NCBI RefSeq assembly: GCF_021018895.1
Contig: NC_079367.1
Location: forward strand, 30,996,288-31,060,287
Length of the DNA stretch: 64,000 nt
Direction of reading: 5' to 3'
Origin: Seriola aureovittata
Taxonomy: Eukaryota; Chordata; Actinopteri; Carangiformes; Carangidae
Part shown: in pieces, positions 51,520 through 63,698 of the stretch
Position numbering within the stretch: position 1 is the stretch's first letter
How the letters are laid out: every line of letters starts with the position of its first letter
Program-made: the position numbers and the translations under genes
The notes under the pieces: generated by a model
Told to the model about the DNA's origin: nothing
Databases searched by the model: none
What the model saw: the letters and a program-made list of their open reading frames with translations, nothing else

Positions 51520-54500
51520 CTGTGTCTCACCTCCATCAGCTGTGTGCAGAGGTTAAACGTTGTCACTCTTAAGGCATAAAAATAATTAAGTACACTTACT
51601 CTAGTACTGTAATTTAAGTACATCATAAGGTACTTCAGTATTCTCATTTTATGCCACTTAATAGTCCAACTTCACTACATTTGAGAGGGAATCAGGTCCT
51701 TTTTCTGCACTACATTTATCTGACATATAGTTACTGGTTACTTTCAAAACATTTGATCAACTTACAAGATATCATGTGTCTTATAGGCACATACAGTATA
51801 TGTAGTCAATTTTTTTTACAGTGTTTTACATATTGACCATATCACAGTCTCAGGGTAATGGTCAGATTTTCCATACAGCTAACAGTTTGATTGATAGTCA
51901 CAGTCCAGTCGTCCTTTGTTGTTTGGCTGCAGATGTTCGCATGTGATGACTTTGTTGCTCCAGCCAAAAGTCTTTTAAAGTTTGTATAAGTTTAAGTTCA
52001 GACCAGTTTGGAGTGGTTGCAGAAAAACAGCAGAAACAAGTGGAGAGAAACAGGCGAGATCCCTGTAGTGAGAAAAAAAAGGCAACCCTCATTTTTATAT
52101 GTCGCTGTTCATGAAGACGCCGTTTAAAGCTGAACACAACACTTATGGTTACAGACCATTAAACAGACAGACTGATGAAATCTCCACTGCTTATCAAACA
52201 AAGACAAAATCAATGATGTAGTTAATAATGATAAATTAGTAACAGGAGTAACCACAAAGCTGACATTCTTAGTGGGCTGTTTCATAATGGTAAACACTAT
52301 TGACTAGCGTTAGCAACATTAGCACATAAACAGACATTTATTTCACACTGTGACTGAGCACGAACTGAGCTGAGCCTTGAGACCAGATGACATCATTAAG
52401 TTACAGCATAATCGGTGTCCTTGAGTGCCAAGAAAGGCGCCTTTAAATAAAATGTATTATTATTATTATTATTATAATGACTGAGGACGACTTACTGGAG
52501 ATCCAGAGAGTTCTTATTGACTTATTTAACCTTCCTCTGACAAACCCTTAAAATAACTGGAGAAGATGTCTGGTTGATCCATATTCCTATGTTATAAAGG
52601 TACCACCTCCAGAATTTAGTCTATCACCATCTTATTAATTTAAACCTTTCTAACAAAACTGTTTCTAAGACCTGGAGTTGTTAGTTTTAGGTTGAAACCA
52701 GTTCAATTTTACCAACTGCATCATTACAGTGAGGCTATGTAGCTCTTGAAAGATTTCACTTACAAATTGAAAGTTTAAGTAATATAAAAGAAATGCACAG
52801 ACTAGCATGGTAGCTAGTATAAGTACTTTGGTAAATAGGTAAATATTGCTGTGTAACTATCATTAATCTTTCTAAGAGCTTTACAAAGAGAACTGGTAAC
52901 TTCTTGAAGACCGCTCATCAGAGAAGTGAAGGAGAGTTTCAGATGACAGGTGAAATGCTTTCAAGAACATCAAGCAAGTCCAGTTGGCTTCATACAACAC
53001 TTCCAGGCACCATGCACTTGTAGCACTTGTATCGCTGATACAACCCTATGATGCTACTGGACCAGTTCTAGGCTCTGAAGGAGTGGGGTAATAGCATAAA
53101 AATTTGACCGAAGGCCATATACCTTAAATACAAAAGCTGGCACTTTACTGAAGTTCAACACGGAAAGTTAGACAGAAGTCGTCGTCGCCATCTCCTGCTC
53201 ATCCGGATCCAGGTCGCGGGGGCAGCAGCCTCAGCAAAGAGGTCCAGACAGCCCTCTCCCCAACCACTTCCACCAGCTCTTCCGGGAGAATCCCGAGGCG
53301 TTCTAAGGCCAGCCAAGAGATATAATCCCTCCAGCGTTTCCTTGGTCGGCCCCGAGGCCTCCTCCCGGTGGGACATGCCCGAAACACCTCCCCAGGGAGG
53401 CGTCCAGGAGGCATCCTCACCAGATGCCCGAACCACCTCAACTGGCTCCTCTCGACATGGAGGAGCAGCGGTTCTACTCCGAGTCCCTCCCGGATGACCG
53501 AGCTCCTCACCCTATCTCTGAGGCTGCGCCCGGCCACCCTGCAGAGGAAACTCATTTCGGCCGCTTGTATTCGCAATCTCGTTCTTTCGGTCATTACCCA
53601 AAGCTCATGACCATAGGTGAGGGTTGGAACGTAGATCGACCGGTAAATCGAGAGCTTCACCTTCCGACTTAGCTCCCTCTTCCCCACAACGGACCGATTC
53701 AGCTCCCGCATCACTGCTGACGCCACCCCAATCCGCCTGTCGATCTCCCGTTCCATCTTACCCTCATCGTGAACAGGATCCCAAGATACTTAAACTCCTC
53801 CACCTGAGGCAGGACCTCCCTCCGACCCAGAGCGGGTAATCCACCCGTTTCTGGCTGAGAACCATGGCCTCAGTCTTCGAGGTGCTGATCTTCATCCCAG
53901 CCGCTTCACACTCGGCTGCGAACCGCCCAAGCAAGAGCTGAAGGTCGGTGCTCAATGAAGCTAAGAGGACTTGGTTAGTTATGAACAGAAGCGGTGACAA
54001 AGGGCAGCCCTAACGGAGTCCAACCCTCACCGGGAACAGGTCCGACTTACTGCCGGCTACGCGAACCAGACTCACAGTTAATGGCCGCTAACAAGGGGCC
54101 ATCCACCCCATACTCCCGGCGCACCCCCCAAAGGGAGCCCCTGGGGACACGGTCGTAAGCCTTCTCCAATTCCACAAAACACATGAGGACTGGATTGACA
54201 AACTCCTATGCTCCCTCTAGCACCCTAGCGAGGGTAAAGAACTGGTCCACAGTTCCACGTCCAGGACAAAAACCACATTGCTCCTCCTCTATCTGAGGTT
54301 GTAATTCCCCGGTAGTTGGAACACACCCTTTGGTCACCCCTCTTAAAGATGGGGACCACCACCCCGGTTTGCCACTCCAGAGGCACTGCCCCTGACATCC
54401 ACGCAATGTTGCAGAGGCATGTCAACCAAGACAGTCCTACAACATCCAGAGCCTGGAGATACCCAGGGCGGATCTTATCAACCCCCGGGGCACTACCACC

Positions 54501-57500
54501 GCGCAGTTGTTTCACTACCTTGGCGACTTCTGCCCCGGAGATTAGACCATCCATCCCCAGGTCTCTTGACGCTGTTTCCTCCACGGAATACGTGTTGGTG
54601 GGATTGAGGAGCTCCTCAAAGTAATCCCTCCACCGTCCGACTATATCCTCAGTTGATGTCAGCAACTCGCCCCCCTCACTGTAAACAGTGTGAGCGAGTT
54701 GCCGCCTTCCTCCCCTGAGGCGCCGGACGGTTTGCCAGAACCTTTTTGGAGCCGATAGTCTTCCTCCATAGTCTCACCGAACTCCTCCCACGCCGAGTTT
54801 TTGCCTCAGCAACTGTCGCGGCTGCGCTCCACTTGGCCCGCCGGTACCAGTCAGCTGATTCGGAGACCCACAGGCCAACCACGCCCTGTAGGCCTCCTTC
54901 TTCAGCCTGACGGCTTCCCCCACCTCTGGTGTCCACCAGCGGGTACAAGGGCCACCGCCACGACTGGCCCCAGCTACCCTTCGGCCGCCGCTTGCAACAG
55001 CCGCCTCAACAACGGCAGCCCATTCGGACTCAATGTCCCCCACCGCCCTTGGGACGCGATCGAAACTCTGCCGGAGGCGTGCGTTGAAAATCATCTTGAC
55101 GGGTTCTTCCGCCAGGCTTTCCCAGCAGACCCTCACAACCCATTTCGGCCTCCCAGGTCTGCGCGGCGTCTTCCCCCGCCATCTAATCCAACTCACCACC
55201 AGGTGGTGGTCAGTTGACAACTCTGCTCCTCTCTTCACCCGAGTGTCCAAAACATACGGCCACAGGTCTGATGATATGATTACAAAGTTGATCATAGACC
55301 GGCGACCTAGGGTGTCCTGTTGCCATGTGCACCTATGGAAGTCCTTATGTTTGAACATGGCGTTAGTTATGGACAAACTGTGACTAGCACAGAAGTCCAA
55401 TAACTGAACGCTGCTCCGGTTCAGATCGGGCAGGCCGTTCCTCCCCACCACACCCCTCCAGGTCACGCTGTCGTTGTCCACGTGAGCGTTGAAGTCTCCC
55501 AATAGGAGAGGGACGCAACCCTTTCGTCCACCGGGGTGAACCCCAACATACAGGCAGTGAGCCTAGGGGCCACCAAAAAGCCCACCCCGGCCCTCCGCCT
55601 CTCCCCTGGAGCAACTCCAGCAAAGAGGAAAGACCAGCCCCTCTCAAGGACTTGGGTTCCGGAGCCGAGACAGAAGTAATATGAAAATATAACAGCTGTT
55701 CAATAATCCTGCAGGCGAAGTAAAATATAAAATAAAAAATAAACGGCAAATAGATTCTCTATTTTAAGTTAGCCTCTATGTTATTTTAGATTAGACCGGT
55801 CTATGAGTAGTCATCTTGGTTGAGGTTAAGGGTTTGTACCTATTTTTGAATTACTTATTTCCTTTAAGTTAACTCTTTTTCCACCTTTCCCTGATAAGAA
55901 AATAAATTCACAATCTCCAAATCAAAATGAAATGAAACACAATTATACTTTATTCATAAAAACGACAATAATGAACAACACAGTATAATACATGTAACAC
56001 TCCAAATCTCAGTACAAGAGTAAAGGTTCCAACTCAGTTCAGGCAAAAAGGGGAAAAAAGAAAGAAAAAGACCAACACTCCTACCACTCTGGTACCAATA
56101 GTTCGACCTTGGCAGTGGATGTCCTCACTGGTGCGATGAAGATAAGTTCTTGTCTATAGAAATTTGGTTCAGGGGCATGGCTCGACATCTTGTGTCCTGC
56201 ATCGTGGGTGTTGTCTCCCCACACAACACAGCAAAGAAAGTCCCCAACCAATTTCAACAGGATCAAAGAACCTGACCTGAACGACAGGCCATGAAAAGAA
56301 TAAATTATTCAAATGAATTACACAAATCAAATATGCAAATTTACATCTACCATCTACTACTATGCATCCTTGATAAACAGAACACATTAACTGCTAAACA
56401 ACATTAATGGCTTCCTCCACACAGCTCGGCATAGGCTCTTTGCTAGCATCCACATGTGCAAACTTTACAAAACGTCAAAATAAAACATCTCAAAACTCAC
56501 CTAAACCGTTGTGGTTAACTCTTACACAATCTTCATGTATCAGCAACCAGGTAGGTATTATTTCTTTTAGGGTCTTAAATCAACTTTTCTTTAGGTATTT
56601 CACCAGTTAATTTCTCTACTCCCCTCCTCTGCTGTATGCCTGTTCTGCACTGCACTTCGTCTTAAAGGCAAAGGGCAGCAAGTCTCTTAAAGGGGGAGTG
56701 CCGTTACAATTTCTCACAGCCATACTTTTATTTATTTCCATTAAAGGAACTGTCTGGCTGCTTTTAACTGACTTTGAATGGATCAAATGTACATATTTAA
56801 AACAAATGAACTAATTTTCGCATTTTAATTGCAAGACTTTAAACTCTTAATGAATTTAGTGTAACATTTTAACTTATTTAACATATTTAAGCATTTTATG
56901 AACTATTTATTTATTTATCCATGTCATGTTTTGAGGCGGGTTAAAATGCTGGATGACTGATGAGTGATCACACTTTACTGAGTTAGCTCCCTGGCTGTAT
57001 GGTTGTTACAGCAGAGTAGCAGTTCAGCAAAATACTAGAAAAGTGGTAAAGCATTTCGCAGTATCCCATATGGCTTCCTCCCATTCACACACATTCATAT
57101 AGTGTTTTCATATAAGATCCGGGGTTCGAACCACTGACCTGCTGATTAGTGGACGACTTGCTCTACCTCCTGATCCACAGTCGCCCAGTTGTACCCACAG
57201 TGGCTGCTGTTGAGCAAAAGTTAAATAAAAGTTGTGTTTTCTATAATGTTGATGTTCAACACATTTCTCTTTCAGATGTTGATGAGTGCGTTTCGTCTGG
57301 CGGGTCAGTTTGCGGGTCACAGCGTTGTGAGAACACCATTGGTTCGTACCGCTGCCTCACTTCCTGTGAGCCGGGCTACCAGGTGACACAGTCCGGCAAG
57401 TGTGTAGGTGAGTCTGCCTGCACATCACAAACATCTACATGTTCATACTGAGGCTCTGACTGCAGCCTCTCAGTCCGTGGTGACTGGACACAAAGTGAAA

Positions 57501-60500
57501 CTGAGGCCAATTTTTTCACTGTGAAACTGAACATTTCCTGCAGATGTTTCACAATAAAAGCCCTCCAGGGAAGTGAAATGATGGTGAATGAGAAACAGAT
57601 GGAGGACAAGTTGCACAAACAGCATCAACAACAAACAGACAGCAACAGATCAGATACAAAACACACAGCTTAGCTTGAGATCGTTCATCTTGTCCATTTA
57701 ACAAAAGGCAACTCATCCAAAGCATACACAGTTTTAGATCTTAAATGTGACAGATGTTAGTCGTCTCTAGCTGCTCTGACCCACATGCTGTGGTTGTGTC
57801 CTGATCTGCATCATTTCTTCATCACTGAGTGATTCTTACAACACAAGCACTGAACCAGCTCCTTCAGAGAAAACACATTTACACTGCCTGCTTCTCAGCC
57901 TGTCATCTTCAAAATTCAAAACCCCCTTCTGATGCGTTGTTGATAGGTTTCATGTTTAATTTAAAACTAGAGAAAACCAAATTTACCATGAGAGGAAAGT
58001 ATGGTACTTTTATGGACACCTTTTGATATATAGTGTTTCCTTTATGTGAAACATTTTGAATATATTCTTGTATCCAGTTGGAGATTCAGAGAGCAGATGT
58101 GTTTTGTTTTTCCATTTCCTACATCACTTTCAGTAAAGACAGTCACACACACTTCAGATTGAACCTCTCTCTCCTCTTCCAGATATTAATGAGTGCACCA
58201 ATAAGACGGTGTGTGGGGACCACGCCTTCTGTCAGAACCTGATAGGAACCTACCTGTGTGTGTGTGACATGGGCTTCACCACCACTGCCGATGGAAAAGC
58301 CTGCGTGGGTATGTGTTTCTCTTCAGCCTTTTTTCTTTTAGTGTCTAATTTTTACCCACCTGTCCAACATGTTCAGATTTCTGTTACTGGTTTATGGTTG
58401 AAGTCATATTTTTAAAGCAGAACAGAACGTAACACTCTGCTCTGGCTGCCTCAGTTCTGCCTCTGGTGGAGAGGCTCCCCCTTGTGGCTGATCAAAGCTG
58501 TTAATGAAGACAGGAGCTCTGTGTCCTCTGATGGTGATGATAGAAGCTGTTAACCATGTTGTTATCATCAGTGTTTCACCATGGTACTGGTATTAAAATC
58601 ACCAGAGCAGGCCTCTACTGGTCAGAGCCAGCTGTTCTACTGGTTCTACAGCCTGTTTTTAAAACCTCAAATCACATTCAAATGAAAAACCATGCCAGTT
58701 ATACTTCACTATGTCAAACCATCTTTTGACAGTTACATTAGAAAGAAAAACTAAACCTGACAGTGTCATTCTGTGTGTGTGCGCATGGTTTACAAATAAG
58801 CATAAATAATAATATTAATTACAAGTTAATAAGCAGAGGAGTATTGCAATAAATAAACAAAATATAAATCAAACTAAATAAATGCTTTAGTGTCCTGACA
58901 GAGCAGTTCAGTCTGATTCTCTCATGTTGTTGCAGAGACATTCAAATGCACCAACACAACACAACTCTACTCTCTTTTTCTTCTCCAGTACAATTAGTCA
59001 TTTTTCATTATCTGAGCTTCATTAAACCGCTGAATTTTAAACCATGATCACAAACTGTATTGAACTGTTTTTACTCCTTTTGTTATATTTGTGTGTATGT
59101 ATTCTGTTGAATGAACTCCTAAACTCCTTTATTTAAATGACGGATCAATAGATGAAAAACAGAGAGAGGAAGTGCAGCTCTGTCTATACAGCTGTCCTCC
59201 ACAGTGATGACACCCACTCCTCTACTGGCAGCCATGTTTTCTTATCTCTCTCTCTGTCACTCTCTCTCTCTCACGCAGATGAGGATGAGTGTGTGTCTCT
59301 GCAGGATGCGTGTGGTTCTGCTCGTTGCGAGAACATGGAGGGATCCTTCATATGTGTGTGTGACGACCTGGAGGAGTTTGACGTTGCGGCTAGGAAGTGT
59401 GTCAGCCCTGTACAATCAGGTACATGCAAATAACGCACACACACATGCACACCTCAGTGAGGTACAAACAGAAATACATATATTTGTTTAGTGCCATAGA
59501 GGGTCTTTAATTTAATTTACAACAATTGAATATTTTTGAATATTTCTGTGCCCTGCTGTAGACGGTAACATCAGTTTCAACTTTTGATTGTTAGGAAACT
59601 CACCCACTCATAATGGACAAGAGTCGAATTCAGTAACAACTTAAATGATTTATGTTTTAAATAGTTTATTCCATCTGTCTGTTTGCTGCGTCCAGGCACA
59701 GACAGATTATGGGACAATGGACCACTGGGCAGAATGACAGAGACAAGACGACCACACACTGAGCTGTCGTCATCTTGTGTGTCTCTTTTTCTTTATTTCT
59801 CTGTCTCTTTTTTGCATTCTTTTAACTGATCTCTATGACTTTCAAACAAGAACTATTAACAGTCAGTTCATACAGAGAGTCTGGCCCCGCTGACCTGTTC
59901 AGTAACCCTACATGGGTCCAAGTCAATTATATTGCTGGGAATTATAGATTAATAGTGTCATGGTTTGTCTTGGAACTCAGCAGAATTCAGGTTTTAGAGC
60001 GGCACCTTTTACAGCAGAAACTATATCCAGTCCCCAGTCTGACTGCGTGAGGTTCCACAGGAACCATCTGAATAGGTGAATTAAAATCAACCATAGACAA
60101 GACTCATTCAGCACACTGAGATTCTGAGAGTTTCACTCATTGCAAGTTTATCTGCAACAAGACATGTATACAAACAAACTCCGATCTGTCTCAGTAACAG
60201 TTCAGTCCAGCAAGTATTTTGCCCTACAACACATTGACAAGTGGACTGGAGGAGCCATGAATTGAACCACCAACCTTCTGATTAATTTCTCTGGTGTCTT
60301 GAAAAGTCTTGAATTGAATTTATTAAAAGTGTAGAAATTCTGATAAAAGCCAGAAAAGCAGGAAATGATGGCTAAATAAATGAATAAACATATGGACAAG
60401 GCTGCAAACAACAAACTAGCTGCTTAAAACTATCTATAATTGTTTAAACAAACTGATATTGTTAATGTTTAATAATTAATCATATAGTGTTGTTAAGTCT

Positions 60501-62922
60501 GTTTGTCCCAACGTTAAAAACTAACAAACAACAAGACTTGTCACTGTGATCTTCAGTCAAACATAAAGTACAAAGTGTTCGATACAATCTTAAATATCTC
60601 CTCTTGACCACATGTAAATTTATACTGATAGATTCTCTACACCAGCTTGAGAAACAACCTGTTTATTAAACCTGATCCTGTCAGTCCTGAGGATCCACAT
60701 CCTGGACGCTGAGGTTAACGTGAAGTTCTGACAACCAGACCACAAATAAGATAATAAGTGATTGATAAAGTTTTAAACCTCTGGAATCCTTTTAGACTGA
60801 GAATCAGAGAGTGCTGCGTGTTCACGAATCCAGAACGTCATCTACAGTGAGGGGGGTCCATTTCTTTCTGGGATTGATCCTATTGATTGATCGTATTGAT
60901 ATTCAAAACAAGACTTAGTATCAGTATTTAATCACAGTATTTGATCTATGGTCCCATTCTCACTTTTTATGCCTCCACAGCCAGACCTGTCCTTCCATCC
61001 GTCCCATTCTCATGGACACAATATCTCACTTGATAAAAACTTCTTCAATTTTGGCACAAAACATTCACCTGGACTGTGGGATGAACTGATTAGATTCAGT
61101 GTCAGTGTGACCTCACAAAACACACTTTAGCCATTACTCAAGACTTCACACAGCAGTTATGAGAAAACTTCCCACAAATGGTTCATATTTTCTATGACTC
61201 TGGATAAACAGGGATGTAACCTGAAGCTAGTCTGAGTGGAGGAGGCAGACAACCACCAGGAGGTGATTCTAGTTCTTTGATGAAAAAGTGAAAAAATAGA
61301 AACATTTCAGTGGAGCAGAAATGCTTTGTTGATTCCTTTTGAATCAGTGTGCAGCTCCTCAGGTCATGTGATTATCAGTACACTAAACTCTTTCTATTAT
61401 TGAAGTCAACCGGTGAATTTCTCCTTTCTTCTCCTGCAGCAGTGGGCCCCAACTACTCTTCCTCCTCCTCCTCCTCCTCCTCCTCCTCCTCGTCCTCATC
61501 CTCCTCATCCTCATCCTTCCATGTCAGTGTGGTGGAGTTTGATCCTTTGCTGCCCCCCCTCCCTGCAGCCCGTCCTGGCGAGCTGCGGGAGTGTTACTAC
61601 AACCTGGCAGAGCAAGGAACCTGCAGCCTGCTGGCCACCAACACCAGCCAGCAGGAGTGCTGCTGCACGTTGGGAGAGGCCTGGGGGCTGGGTTGCCAGT
61701 ACCACGCCTGCCCCCCCACAGACACAGGTCAGACACCGGGCACACAGGAAGTTCATCAAGCTGAGGTGGTGCTGGAAAAGAACCAGTTCACACAACGTGT
61801 CTGCAGTTACAGAGAGAAATGGGACATGATAAAGATTTCGAAACTGTGATAATGACTGATATTGTCAGACTGTGTGTCCTGGAAGACATGAGGATGAGTG
61901 TCACATGAAAAATGTGATCCTCCAGATGTGGTTTATCAGTCACAGGTTATGAAAGGTGTCTCTCCTTATTGCACATGCAATAAGGGAAGCTGAACAACAC
62001 ATGAAGACATGTTAAAAGTGCTATATGTAAGTTTTTGCTATCACACCATAGCTAACATTAGCATTAACAGCTGTTTACTTACCAGTCTAGAAGAAACATT
62101 GCGAGTTCAGCATCAAGCTTCATTCCTTTACTCACCAACAGCTGTCTCTAGAAGTGGAAACACCAATGTCAACTCTTGTTTTGTTTCTATTTCTGTCACT
62201 ACTTTTCTGCTGCTGAAGTTAGCATGCTAACTTCCTATCCCTTCGCAAAATATCATTTTGCAATAATGAGTCGCTGTAGCGTCCTGTGTGCCCTCATTTC
62301 AGCATGAGAGGGTGAAGAAGTACAGGTACACAGAAGGCCTATTCTAACCTCTGTCTTGTAAACACAATGATGGCTGAAGCTCTTGGGAAGTGACCATTAT
62401 CACCACCACCACCTCCTGGCTAGAGACCACATTCGGCAGCAGAGAAAACACATACACTATATACATATAACCCCTTTAACAGAGGCTGGATGTTCACTCT
62501 GATGGCTTTGATAAGGTCACACATCAGTGATGATTTGCACTGCACCATTTTACTTCATGTCCTGTGATAATTGTGTCTTGATTTTAGTTGTGTGTTAAGT
62601 TAAGTTGAAGACGGATTGAGAGAGACATCTGATCTGATATGTGAGAAATTTATTTCACTGATATTCATGAGACAAACAAGATGCTCAGATAACCTCACTG
62701 TCTGTATTTAACAATGTGTTTGTAGTTTTATATAAATCTGATGTACAACTTACAGTTCTGCTGTTGTAAAGTTGTTAGAGAATTGTGCACGGTGTCTCTC
62801 ACTTTATTACCTGACAGATAAAGTTTCTGTATTTGAATGTTTCTATGCAGCTGGGTTTCTGTCTCTGTGTCCCAGTGGGAGAGGATATGTGACTACTGGA
62901 CCAGGAGCCTTCAGCTACAGAG

Positions 62923-62977
<55 letters not shown>

Positions 62978-62985
62978 CACACACA

Positions 62986-63032
<47 letters not shown>

Positions 63033-63638
63033 GTTTCCAATCTGCCTGTTTAACCATCTTTAACAAATAAACTAATAAACAGGACAGAGGATGAAGCCCA
63101 CAGATAACTCACTGCTCCCAGCTCACAGATAACTCATTCCACCCCAAGATAGAATAGAGTAGAATAGATAGAATAAAAGTAACTAAAGAGAATCCAAGAA
63201 CATTCTATTCTATTTTTGATTGTATCAGTCAAAAAAGTTTCCCTTTCTGGGAAAGTTGTCCAAACTTTTGAATGGTACTGTACATTAGCACTCACATTTC
63301 AACAACACATACCATGCCTGACTGATATTAATAATTAGTTGTTCTGAACATCCAGCTGTGTTTCCTCTGCCTCTGCTCCCAGATGTGGATGAGTGTAAAC
63401 GTTTCCACCTGGAGGTGTGTAAAAACGGAGTGTGTGTCAACAACATCCCCGGATACAGCTGCTACTGCTCCAGTGGATACGTGTACAACAGCACACTGCT
63501 TGAGTGTGTCGGTATGAACAACACACACACACCTACACACATGCGCACACACACAGGAATAAAAATATGCTTCATTATTCAGATAGTACAGTAGTACAGT
63601 TACAGCTACATGCTGAGACGCTGTGAGTGTGCAGTAAC

Positions 63639-63698
<60 letters not shown>

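Noticed and set aside
53368..53672. Proline-rich + strand frames
   Set aside because: Antisense of the LINE C-terminal tail; not independent genes.
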